DNA from: Clostridiales bacterium
GTDB lineage: Bacteria > Bacillota > Clostridia > Lachnospirales > Lachnospiraceae
Length of the DNA stretch: 64,000 bases
NCBI GenBank assembly: GCA_021199255.1
Contig: JAJQIK010000038.1
Location: 37,063 to 101,062, forward strand
Direction: 5' to 3'
Under the pieces are notes generated by a model. The model ran no database searches. It saw nothing but the letters and a program-made list of their open reading frames with translations, and was not told the origin of the DNA. Shown here in pieces: positions 24,631-33,304 of this stretch. How positions within the stretch are numbered: the first letter of the stretch is position 1; the number at the start of each line of letters is the position of its first letter. Position numbers and translations under genes: made by a program.

Positions 24631-25758
24631 CTATTCCGTACCGGTTTTTGTATACTCTTCCGTGCCCTGCGCAGCGTCCGGCGTTCCTGTGCCCTCCACG
24701 CCGTGCTTTAACAGAAATTGTCTCCACATTTCATAATGCTGGGCATACAGATGCACGCCGTCAAAGGTATAATCTTCCTTCAGGAACCCGTCTTCGTCTG
24801 TAAACAGCGGATTGCTGTCCAGATAAAAAATATCGGTTCCGTTTGCCAGCGTAGCGGAGGCGGCGTTCTTATCATTGATATTGATATTGTTGAACTCTGA
24901 CTCCAGATCATCTTTCTCCCTGCTCACGTGCAGATTCGCCATAATATATATGACGGCCTCCGGCTGCCATTGCCGAATCTGCTCCACCACCTCGCGGTAC
25001 TGTTCCAGATACATCTGGGTATTGCCATATCCCAGCTCATTCATACCGAGCATCAGATAGATTTTACCATATTGTTTCTCCCGCAGCACCTGATTTAAAT
25101 TTACTTTTTTGCCCGTCCTTTGCTCGGTAACTCCTTCCTCCCCTAAAATCTTAAAGATCGTCATTCCGTTTTCGCAATAAAAGTCCGCGCCGTCCAGTCC
25201 CGCGTAATCTGATATGCCAAGCGTTCTGGAATCCCCAAGGAATGCCGCGTCGTTAAAATAACTGGTGTTTTCTATCGTATAAGCATACTCTGTGGTCATG
25301 GCCACCCTGCCCGCGTCGGAATAATATGGGGAATCGGTCTGCCGGGGTTCATAAGAGACAAATCGGGTTATCCCCGTCCGCGCCGCGGAGGAAGCCTGCC
25401 GGACTTCACCGTTTTGCGCCTCACCCTCTGATGCGGCTTTCTCTATCTCACCCTCTGATGCCAGCTCCCCTGTCTCGCCTTCTGATGCCAGCTCTCCTGT
25501 CTCCTCCTCTGAGATAAATCCCTCCGGCACAAGCGCCCCTCCGTCGGCTTCAACCGCCTCGGCGGCAATTTTCCAGCCTGCGGGAAGAATGGCGCTGGCA
25601 AGCTCATCTGAGCACAGCATTGCCCCAAGGACAGTAACGACCAGCAAAAGCAAATAAGGGCAGCGATACAAAGCTTCTTTTTTTATATCCTTTCCCGCTA
25701 TGCCGTTTTCTATGTTTTCCTCTATATCTTTCTCTATGTCTTTCTCTGTCGTATTCAT
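24631..25758 (-). CDS. Membrane-anchored SGNH/GDSL hydrolase-like protein
   Basis: The protein has 375 residues. One membrane segment near residues 32-55 (YLLLLVVTVLGAMLCS) leaves the rest outside. A linker (about 80-120) holds imperfect repeats of GELASEGET. The hydrolase part has FLGDSRTLGI (block I Ser), LMLGMNELGY (block III-like) and YTFDGVHLY (Asp-x-x-His). It is followed 72 bp earlier on the same strand by an MBOAT acyltransferase gene, the common pairing for O-acetylation of cell-wall or secreted polysaccharide. Acyl transfer outside the cell is therefore its likely job. Confidence 0.75.
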   Translation of the reverse strand: MNTTEKDIEKDIEENIENGIAGKDIKKEALYRCPYLLLLVVTVLGAMLCSDELASAILPAGWKIAAEAVEADGGALVPEGFISEEETGELASEGETGELASEGEIEKAASEGEAQNGEVRQASSAARTGITRFVSYEPRQTDSPYYSDAGRVAMTTEYAYTIENTSYFNDAAFLGDSRTLGISDYAGLDGADFYCENGMTIFKILGEEGVTEQRTGKKVNLNQVLREKQYGKIYLMLGMNELGYGNTQMYLEQYREVVEQIRQWQPEAVIYIMANLHVSREKDDLESEFNNININDKNAASATLANGTDIFYLDSNPLFTDEDGFLKEDYTFDGVHLYAQHYEMWRQFLLKHGVEGTGTPDAAQGTEEYTKTGTE

Positions 25759-25830
25759 CGAATGTTTCCCTGCCGTTTTATCTGTTGCACGGTACTTGCG
25801 AAGCCTGTTCTTAGCTGTGGGACTGCGCAG

Positions 25831-27252
25831 TTAGAATCTGAAATACAGAAACGGATTGCTGCTCCCTGCTATCAGTTCCCGGACGGACAGCCAGAAGATC
25901 AGGAGCAGAATCAGCAGGCCAAACCATCTGTCCTTCCATTTATGATACCATCTTACGGGATAGGGCGTGGCAAACAGGACGCAGGCTGCCAGCAGTATAC
26001 CATATTCCCGCAGATATCTCATCACCTGCGCCGTTCCCACCATGGCTCCGCCGCTATGTATGCCAAGCATATTCCCCAGATAAGCTCCAAGCTGCTCCCA
26101 GTCCGTAACGGCAAAGATCACCCATGTCACGGGGATTAATACCAACGTATATACATGGCCGAGTATTTTCGTCCGCTCCAGCCGCCTGCCCAGCCCCAGC
26201 TTCTCTATCGCCAACAGCAGGAAAAAGGAAACGCCCCACAGCACGAAATTCCATGCGGCTCCATGCCAAAGCCCGGTAAGCGTCCATACTGCCAACAGAT
26301 TACAGAGGGTTCTGACCCGACCCTTCCGATTGCCTCCCAGGGGGATATAGACATATTCCTTAAACCAGCTTCCCAAGGTCATATGCCATCTGCGCCAGAA
26401 ATCCGAAATGGATTTAGAAGCGTAGGGATTCTCAAAGTTGCGGGGAAGCCTGAAGCCAATCATTCTTCCCAGTCCCATGGCCATCACGGAGTATCCCCAG
26501 AAATCGAAATAAATCTGAAAGGAATAGGCGGCGGCGCCAAGCCATGCCGCCGCCGGACTCAGATTGCCCGCCCCCGCCGTCATCATCGTATCCCACAGCG
26601 TACCGATCTGGTTGGCCAGCAATACCTTAAGCCCCAACCCCGCCGTAAATAGCTTCAGGCCGTTTTCCAAGTCCCCGGCCTGCACGCGCCGTTCCCGCAT
26701 CTGCTCTTTAATCTCTCCATACCGCACAATCGGCCCGGCCACAAGCTGCGGGAACATACTCACATATGCGGCAAATTCAATCGGCCCCGGCGGCTGCTTA
26801 ATGGTTCCCCGATAACAGTCTATCTGACAGGAAATCATCTGAAACATATAAAAGCTGATTCCCAGCGGAAGAGCCAGCGATAACAGCGGCGCATATTCCC
26901 GCCCTGCCAGCCTGTTGATCGTGCCCGCAGCGAAATCCCAATACTTAAACGTAAACAAGATTCCCAGGTCAAAAAGCAACGCGATAGCCAGCGCCCTTTT
27001 GCGTCTCCTGTCCGCCTGCCGCTTTCGTTTTGTCCGGGGACCCTTAGGCTCCCAGAAGCGATATCTGCACAGGGCATAGTTAACCAAAATGGAAAAAATA
27101 AGCAGCAGAACATAATAAGGTTCTCCCACTCCATAAAAAATCAGGCTTCCTGCTACTAATATTATATTACGATATTTTGCACGAACAAGCAAATACAGTA
27201 TCATAAAAATCGGTAAAAACCGAAACAAAAACTCCACGCTGGAAAATAACAT
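25831..27252 (-). CDS. MBOAT family O-acyltransferase (AlgI/PatA type)
   Basis: About 473 residues from ATG 27252 (GGCAGGAGCG upstream), with about ten membrane segments. It has PLGISFYMFQMISCQIDCY, FAAYVSMFPQLVAGPIVRY, FWRRWHMTLGSWFKEYVYIP and LTGLWHGAAWNFVLWG, where His is the catalytic residue. AlgI-like proteins move acyl groups across the membrane to an extracellular SGNH partner; here that is probably the next gene. The acceptor polymer is unknown. Confidence 0.88.
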   Translation of the reverse strand: MLFSSVEFLFRFLPIFMILYLLVRAKYRNIILVAGSLIFYGVGEPYYVLLLIFSILVNYALCRYRFWEPKGPRTKRKRQADRRRKRALAIALLFDLGILFTFKYWDFAAGTINRLAGREYAPLLSLALPLGISFYMFQMISCQIDCYRGTIKQPPGPIEFAAYVSMFPQLVAGPIVRYGEIKEQMRERRVQAGDLENGLKLFTAGLGLKVLLANQIGTLWDTMMTAGAGNLSPAAAWLGAAAYSFQIYFDFWGYSVMAMGLGRMIGFRLPRNFENPYASKSISDFWRRWHMTLGSWFKEYVYIPLGGNRKGRVRTLCNLLAVWTLTGLWHGAAWNFVLWGVSFFLLLAIEKLGLGRRLERTKILGHVYTLVLIPVTWVIFAVTDWEQLGAYLGNMLGIHSGGAMVGTAQVMRYLREYGILLAACVLFATPYPVRWYHKWKDRWFGLLILLLIFWLSVRELIAGSSNPFLYFRF

Positions 27253-27288
27253 CGCTCCTGCCCCCTGCACAAATGAAATATCAAGCTT

Positions 27289-28848
27289 TTACTTCTCCCC
27301 GGACAAAATCACAAAGGATTGCGCCCCCAGTAAATAAGAGCGTCCCTTCCATTCTCCGGTTCCGATCTCATACTGTTTCTTCCAGGGCTCCTGTGCGAAA
27401 TCGCTTAACGCGATCTCTTCCTCCTGCCCGGAGGGATTGCACAGCATCAGCAGCTTTCCTCTTTGGTAAGCAAAGCTTCTCTGCTCCTTAGAAGCATATC
27501 GAATCTTCAGGTTGGCATGGTCCTGAAAATCCGCGTACCTTCTGCGTACTGCCAGAAGGTCCCGAACCGTATGAAGCAGAGAATCCGCCCTCTTCTCCTG
27601 CGCCGCCACAGTGGGCGCGTCCTCGCCCTGCTCCACCGGAAGATACAGCTTTTCGGGCGCCGCTGTGGAAAAGCCGCAGTTGATACCGTTATCCCACTGC
27701 ATCGGCGTGCGGGAACCAGTTCGGGTATACCCGCCCTCCTTAGAGGGCAAATCCTGATAATTCATTCCAATCTCATCTCCATAATAGAGAAAAGGCGCTC
27801 CGGGCATGGTGAACAGAAAAGCATAAGCCAGCTTCAGTTCTCTCTCTTCCAAATGACAGGCGGCGCGCACCATATCGTGATTACCGGTGATAAGGCAATA
27901 AAGCCCCTGATCCTTAATCGCTTCATATTGAGGCAGATATTCCTCCAGAAAATCAGAAATCCTCCGCCTGCTGTCCCTCTTAAAGAAGCTGTCGTCCCGT
28001 CCTGAGGCGTCATAATCACGCATCAAAAGATGATAGCCGTTACCCGCCCAGTCTAAAAAGAAATCCATCTGAAAGCCTGCCATACCGATGGCAGACGTGG
28101 GACGATTCCATTCGGATACAAAAACCGCGTCCGGATACTCCTCCTGTACCCTTGTAATCATATCGCGCCATACCTTACAGGTGCCGCTCTTAACCGCATC
28201 GTCGTTCTTGACCAGAGAATCCGCCATATCCACCCGAAAGCCGTCGCAGCCCTTCGCAAGCCAATAGCGCATAATCTCAATGACGGCCGCTCTGGTAGCC
28301 ATACAATCCGGGTGGTCGAGCGGCTTCTGCCAGGACTCCTCCGGCTTTAAGAAACCGTAATTCAAAGCCGGCTGGCACTTAAAATAATTGAGCACATAGG
28401 CTCCGTTTCTCTCACATTCTCCCGCGATGTAAGGGAACCCCTCCGCTCTCTGAAACCAGCTATCCGTCCAGATATAACGCCCGGAATATTCATTTTGCTC
28501 CCTCTTAGCGCTCTCAATAAACCACGGATGTTCCTCCGAGGTATGTCCCGGTACCAGATCTAACAGAATATGCATTTTCCTTGCATGTACTTCCCCAAAC
28601 AGCCTGCACAGTTCCTCCTCCGTCCCATAGCGTTCCGCCACCTTTCGATAATCCCGCACATCATATCCCGCGTCCTTAAAGGGCGAGTCATAGCAGGGAT
28701 TCAGCCAGACGGCGTTGCAGCCCAATCCCCTAATATAATCCAGCTTTTCTATGATACCGTTGAAGTCACCGATACCGTCCCCGTTAGAATCCATAAAGGA
28801 TTGAGGATAAATTTCATAAAAAACCGCTTCTTTTAACCATTCTGTCAT
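27289..28848 (-). CDS. Glycoside hydrolase family 13 alpha-glucosidase (oligo-1,6-glucosidase-like)
   Basis: The protein has 519 residues. The GH13 barrel shows GDGIGDFNGIIEKLDYI, LDLVPGHTS, GFRVDMADSL with the nucleophile Asp, FVSEWNRP with the acid/base Glu, and ITGNHDMVRA. Length and the GDGIGD start are typical of intracellular alpha-glucosidases that split short alpha-1,4 or alpha-1,6 glucosides. No signal peptide, so cytoplasmic. It sits close before the MBOAT gene on the same strand but looks functionally separate. Confidence 0.88.
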   Translation of the reverse strand: MTEWLKEAVFYEIYPQSFMDSNGDGIGDFNGIIEKLDYIRGLGCNAVWLNPCYDSPFKDAGYDVRDYRKVAERYGTEEELCRLFGEVHARKMHILLDLVPGHTSEEHPWFIESAKREQNEYSGRYIWTDSWFQRAEGFPYIAGECERNGAYVLNYFKCQPALNYGFLKPEESWQKPLDHPDCMATRAAVIEIMRYWLAKGCDGFRVDMADSLVKNDDAVKSGTCKVWRDMITRVQEEYPDAVFVSEWNRPTSAIGMAGFQMDFFLDWAGNGYHLLMRDYDASGRDDSFFKRDSRRRISDFLEEYLPQYEAIKDQGLYCLITGNHDMVRAACHLEERELKLAYAFLFTMPGAPFLYYGDEIGMNYQDLPSKEGGYTRTGSRTPMQWDNGINCGFSTAAPEKLYLPVEQGEDAPTVAAQEKRADSLLHTVRDLLAVRRRYADFQDHANLKIRYASKEQRSFAYQRGKLLMLCNPSGQEEEIALSDFAQEPWKKQYEIGTGEWKGRSYLLGAQSFVILSGEK

Positions 28849-28872
28849 ATGCTTTCTCCACTCCGCGTTATT

Positions 28873-30273
28873 TTATTTTCGAAGCCCCTTCGGATAATGA
28901 TTTTTCATCTGCCCGCCGGAGGCCTTGCCGAACCCTATGGAATAACCGGCATAGGTCAACAGATACCAGCCCTTTTCTTCCCCGCAGGCCAGACTCTCCC
29001 CGTGCAGATAACGGGTTGCCTCTTCCCTGGTCAGTTCTTTTCTTTGTTCCGTCTCCTGCGGCTGCAATGCCATCGCCAGCGCGTGCGCCGGTTCCAGCCG
29101 GTTCTTCTTATCCGATGCCAGATGCAGGCCGGGTCTGACGACCTTAAGCCCTTGTAAGGAAATCATCTGTCCCGGCGTCAGATAAATCTGCTCCCCAAAG
29201 CGCTGCAGCGTACCGCCCTGCCTGCCAATCCAGCCCCCAGACAGCCCCAGGCCGGTTTCTAAGAAGCGGGATACCGTCTCTTCCAGCCGGTCATGGCTGC
29301 CGGCGCTTCCAGGTCCGCCGACAGCCGTTGGAAACCAACTCCCCTCCTTGCGCAGCACGGCGATGTAATGCCCCTCCCCCTTCAGCTTATGGGGAAAAAG
29401 GCGCATGGTATGCTCCAGCCCTTCCACGGGGCGCTTTGTCCAATCAGGCCGTCCCGCTTCAAAGGCCGGATCACAGGGCGTTTTCTCTATGGAAAATTCC
29501 GGGTGTGTCTCGATAAAGCGGCTGATTACGCCTTCATTCTCCTCCGGCGCAAAGGTGCAGGTGGAATATACCAGCCTGCCTCCCGGTTTCAGCATCTTTG
29601 CCGCCTGTCCCAGAATCATCTGCTGCCTTTCGGCGCACATTTGTACCTGCGCAGGACTCCACTCTGCAACGGCGGCAGGCTCTTTTCGAAACATTCCCTC
29701 CCCGGAGCAGGGCGCGTCTACCACAATCCCGTCAAAGAATACAGGGAAAAACGCCGCCATACGCTCCGGCGTCTCATTGCACACTACGCAGTTTTTAACG
29801 CCCATCCTCTCGATATTCTGCGCAAGGATCTTAGCCCGGTTCGGTATGATTTCATTGGAGACAAGCAAGCCCTGTCCCTTCATTCTGCCTGCAATCTGGG
29901 TGCTTTTTCCCCCAGGGGCAGCGCACAAATCCAATAAAATCTCCCCCGGCTGCGGATTCAGCACCTCCGCCACCGCCATGGCGGATGGCTCCTGTATATA
30001 ATAGACTCCCGCCTCATGCAGAATATGCCTGCCGGGCTGTTCACTGCCGTCATAATAACAGCCTTCCCCCGCCCAACTGATTTGCTCCAGCGCGAAGGGC
30101 AATTGCCGCATCAATTCTTCTCTGTCTGTTTTCAGGGGATTCCAGCGCAGCCCATAATACCGTTCCTGTTCATAGCTTTGCCTGAAAGCCTCATATTCTG
30201 TCCCCAGAAGACCTTTCATGCGTTGCTCAAAGGCTTCCGGTAACTGTATCCTCTCCCGCATCTTCTTATCCAT
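28873..30273 (-). CDS. RsmB/NOP (RsmF-like) RNA m5C methyltransferase
   Basis: The protein has 466 residues. The SAM core shows LLDLCAAPGGKSTQIAG, then DAPCSGEGMFRK and LVYSTCTFAPEENEG, the two Cys of NOL1/NOP2/Sun enzymes. The C-terminal 150 residues (LYLTPGQMISLQGLKVVRPG, ATRYLHGESL, GFGKASGGQMKNHYPKGLR) match the RsmF/NOP2 RNA-binding tail. It methylates C5 of a cytosine in rRNA, probably 16S, during ribosome maturation. Confidence 0.88.
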   Translation of the reverse strand: MDKKMRERIQLPEAFEQRMKGLLGTEYEAFRQSYEQERYYGLRWNPLKTDREELMRQLPFALEQISWAGEGCYYDGSEQPGRHILHEAGVYYIQEPSAMAVAEVLNPQPGEILLDLCAAPGGKSTQIAGRMKGQGLLVSNEIIPNRAKILAQNIERMGVKNCVVCNETPERMAAFFPVFFDGIVVDAPCSGEGMFRKEPAAVAEWSPAQVQMCAERQQMILGQAAKMLKPGGRLVYSTCTFAPEENEGVISRFIETHPEFSIEKTPCDPAFEAGRPDWTKRPVEGLEHTMRLFPHKLKGEGHYIAVLRKEGSWFPTAVGGPGSAGSHDRLEETVSRFLETGLGLSGGWIGRQGGTLQRFGEQIYLTPGQMISLQGLKVVRPGLHLASDKKNRLEPAHALAMALQPQETEQRKELTREEATRYLHGESLACGEEKGWYLLTYAGYSIGFGKASGGQMKNHYPKGLRK

Positions 30274-30387
30274 CCCGTTTCTTTTCCTGAAAATCTATTT
30301 CGGGGAAAACTTTTATCAATGAATCTATACTAATGTTTCTCCCCTTTTCTGTCAACGGCGAACGGCGGATAGCATTTGACCTTTTTC

Positions 30388-30416
30388 TTGCATACCGCTG
30401 TTAAATCGTATATAAT
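30388..30416 (+). promoter_or_regulatory. Predicted promoter of the sodium symporter gene
   Basis: TTGCAT at 30388-30393 and TATAAT at 30411-30416 are separated by 17 bp, about 85 bp before the start codon. Confidence 0.65.
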
Positions 30417-30500
30417 ACATCTGTTATACACACGCAAGACCGTCTTTTTCTATAGATAAACTTGCACAACACACAACAAAACCGAGAGAGGGGACACACT

Positions 30501-32036
30501 ATGACATCGCAGATTTGTATTCTGATTTCCATTCTGATCTATCTGGGCCTGATGATCTACATCGGGGTACGCTACTCCAAAAACAATACGCAGGCGGACG
30601 ACTTTTATCTGGGCGGACGTAAATTAGGCCCGTTGGTTACCGCTATGAGCGCGGAAGCCTCAGACATGAGCAGCTACCTGCTTATGGGGCTGCCAGGGCT
30701 CGCCTACATATCCGGTATCGCCGATGTGGGCTGGACCGCAATCGGCCTGGCGCTGGGCACCTATGCCAACTGGCTTTTCGTATCCAGACGTATCAGACGC
30801 TATTCCAGCACGATCGGCTCCTTTACCATTCCGGAATTTTTCTCTAAAAGATACGGCGACGACAAGCATCTTCTGACCTGTATCGCCGCCGTCGTAATCG
30901 TAATTTTCTTCGTACCCTACACCGCCTCCGGCTTTGCCGCCTGCGGTAAATTGTTCAGCACCTTATTCGGCATGAACTATATGCTCGCCATGCTGCTCAG
31001 CGCCGCTATCATCGTGTTATACTGCACCTTGGGCGGCTTCCTTGCGGTCAGCACCACTGACCTGATGCAGAGCGTTACCATGACCATCGCCCTTGTAATC
31101 GTGGTGGGCTATGGCGCCGTGGCTGCCGGCGGATTAGACGCTGTAGCAGCAAACGCCCGGGAGCTTCCCGGCTACCTGAGCATGGTTCAGACCTATGTGG
31201 CCGACACCGCTTCCTCCAAGCCGTATACGCCCCTGACCATCGTATCCACTATGGCCTGGGGTCTCGGCTACTTCGGCATGCCCCATATTCTTCTGAGATT
31301 TATGGCGATTCAGGATGAAAAGAAGCTGAAATTATCCAGAAGAATCGCCACCGTATGGGTGGTAATTTCCATGTCTGTGGCTATTCTGATCGGTATCGTG
31401 GGCTATGGTATGTCTAAGGCCGGCGTGATTCCGGTACTGGAGGGCAGCAACTCCGAAACCATTATCATTCAGATTGCTTCCGTGCTCAGCTCCCATGGCG
31501 TGATTCCGGCGTTGATCGCGGGCGTAATCCTCGCCGGAATCCTTGCCGCAACCATGTCCACCGCGGATTCCCAGCTTCTGGCGGCGGCCTCCAGCATTTC
31601 CCAGAATCTGGTGCAGGATTTTGGCCGGAAAAAATTAGAGGCGAAGACCTCTCTGTTAATCGCGAGAGCGACCGTTATTGTAATTTCCCTGATTGCAGTA
31701 TTTATTGCGAGAGATCCCAACAGCTCCATTTTCACCATCGTATCCTTCGCCTGGGCAGGATTTGGCGCAGCCTTTGGACCGGTCGTGCTGCTCGCCCTGT
31801 TCTGGAAACGTTCTAACAAGCAGGGGGCTCTGGCAGGCATGATTGCCGGCGGCGTCATGGTCTTTGTATGGAAATACGGCATCGCCACGCTGGGCGGCGC
31901 CTTTGCAATCTATGAATTGCTGCCCGCCTTCATCATCGCGCTGCTTGTCAACGTAGCGGTATCTCTTGCTACCGCCGCTCCTTCTGAGGAAATCGTCAAA
32001 ACCTTTGAGGAAGTGAAGCAGTCCGTAACTAAATAA
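30501..32036 (+). CDS. putP: Sodium/proline symporter, SSS family
   Basis: About 511 residues from ATG 30501, preceded by GAGAGGGG. It has about 13 membrane segments with FYLGGRKLGPLVTAMSAEAS, GLPGLAYISGI, IPEFFSKRYGD and MSTADSQLLAAASSIS, the last being part of the Na+ site in this family. It imports proline with Na+; other solutes are possible because family members differ subtly. Own promoter, and a strong terminator follows. Confidence 0.88.
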   Translation: MTSQICILISILIYLGLMIYIGVRYSKNNTQADDFYLGGRKLGPLVTAMSAEASDMSSYLLMGLPGLAYISGIADVGWTAIGLALGTYANWLFVSRRIRRYSSTIGSFTIPEFFSKRYGDDKHLLTCIAAVVIVIFFVPYTASGFAACGKLFSTLFGMNYMLAMLLSAAIIVLYCTLGGFLAVSTTDLMQSVTMTIALVIVVGYGAVAAGGLDAVAANARELPGYLSMVQTYVADTASSKPYTPLTIVSTMAWGLGYFGMPHILLRFMAIQDEKKLKLSRRIATVWVVISMSVAILIGIVGYGMSKAGVIPVLEGSNSETIIIQIASVLSSHGVIPALIAGVILAGILAATMSTADSQLLAAASSISQNLVQDFGRKKLEAKTSLLIARATVIVISLIAVFIARDPNSSIFTIVSFAWAGFGAAFGPVVLLALFWKRSNKQGALAGMIAGGVMVFVWKYGIATLGGAFAIYELLPAFIIALLVNVAVSLATAAPSEEIVKTFEEVKQSVTK

Positions 32037-32057
32037 TTCACTTCTCTTCCAGCATCT

Positions 32058-32101
32058 TATAGCCGTCTGTTTTCTGCTCCAAAAGAAAACGGCCGGCTAT
32101 A
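32058..32101 (+). terminator. Rho-independent terminator after the symporter gene
   Basis: TATAGCCG pairs with CGGCTATA and the inner GTTTTCT with AGAAAAC, followed by a T-rich stretch. Confidence 0.7.
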
Positions 32102-32310
32102 TTTTATTATTTCCTAAAATATTTTATATTTTAGGAAACCATGTTTTTTGTATCCATTTACAGGCGTTTTTCATCATTTTGCTTCTCATTTTTATTATTT
32201 TATAAATTTTTTTACATATAATTGACGAAAAGGTATTTTTTGTCTATAATTTAGTTAGGAAAATTATTTTACATTTATATAAAATGTACTGTATCGGAGG
32301 TATTACGACA

Positions 32311-33237
32311 TTGTTACATATTACTTCACTGAACGACGGTCTGGAAATTTTTAAGGCTCTCGGTTCCGATGTGCGGATCGAAATTCTCAATATTTTACTG
32401 GAAAACAACAACATGAGCATGAACGAGCTGGCGTCGCGCTTAAACATCACTAACGGCGCGCTCACCAGCCATATTAAGAAGCTGGAGGGCTGCGGCCTTA
32501 TTAAGACCTCCAGTGAATCCATGGGGCATGGCAACCAGAAAATCTGCTCCATACATTTAGATAAAATTTTAATCGATTTAGAGAAGCAGGAAGATTTCCA
32601 GAATGTATACAGCACGGATATCAAGGTGGGACATTATGCCAATTACCGTATCTGCCCTACCTGCGGACTCGCCTCCGACAAGGCTCTGATCGGCGAGGTA
32701 GACGACCCCAGATACTTTGACCACCCGGATCGTTACAGTGCGGATATCCTCTGGTTCACCAAGGGCTTTGTGGAATATAATATCCCCAATTTTATCCCCA
32801 GCTTCCAGAAGATTACGCAGCTCACCATTTCAGCGGAGTTAAGCTCCGAGGCTCCCGGCGTCAATAATGTGTGGCCTTCCGATATCAGCTTCTATCTCAA
32901 TGACGTATGTATCGGCAACTGGCTCTCTCCCGGAGATTTCGGTGATTCCCGCGGCTTGTTCACCCCGGACTGGTGGTTCCCCAACTGGAACCAATACGGC
33001 CTGCTGAAGCTACTTGTAATCAATAAGAAGGGAACTTATATCGACGGTTTAAAAATATCAGATGTTACTATCGATCATTTCCAGTTAGATTATCGAAGCA
33101 GTATGCGTTTCCGCATGGCGGTAGATGACGACGCGGCGCACATAGGCGGGCTTACCATCTTCGGCAAAACCTTCGGCAATTACGGACAGGACATCAAGGT
33201 CAACATTCACTACGCTCCCATGGATGAGGCACAATAG
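32311..33237 (+). CDS. ArsR-type winged-helix transcriptional regulator with large C-terminal domain
   Basis: About 308 residues, probably starting at TTG 32311 because GGAGG lies ten bases upstream; an ATG at 32284 would place that site inside the gene. The HTH part (about 5-75) shows KALGSDVRIEILNIL and MNELASRLNITNGALTSHI. A CPTCG pair follows at about 115. The rest (120-300) is beta-rich, with WWFPNWNQYGLLKLLVIN, and may bind a sugar ligand. It faces a GH43 arabinanase gene across a shared terminator, so control of plant-glycan use is possible. Confidence 0.75.
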   Translation: MLHITSLNDGLEIFKALGSDVRIEILNILLENNNMSMNELASRLNITNGALTSHIKKLEGCGLIKTSSESMGHGNQKICSIHLDKILIDLEKQEDFQNVYSTDIKVGHYANYRICPTCGLASDKALIGEVDDPRYFDHPDRYSADILWFTKGFVEYNIPNFIPSFQKITQLTISAELSSEAPGVNNVWPSDISFYLNDVCIGNWLSPGDFGDSRGLFTPDWWFPNWNQYGLLKLLVINKKGTYIDGLKISDVTIDHFQLDYRSSMRFRMAVDDDAAHIGGLTIFGKTFGNYGQDIKVNIHYAPMDEAQ

Positions 33238-33263
33238 TCACAAAAATAATTCTATACAAAAAA

Positions 33264-33289
33264 GGCTCCGAGGGATTTCCCTCAGAGCC
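33264..33289. terminator. Bidirectional terminator between the regulator and GH43 genes
   Basis: GGCTC pairs with GAGCC and GAGGG with CCCTC around an ATTT loop, with A and T tracts on either side, between converging genes. Confidence 0.75.
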
Positions 33290-33304
33290 CTTTTTCATGT
33301 CAAA

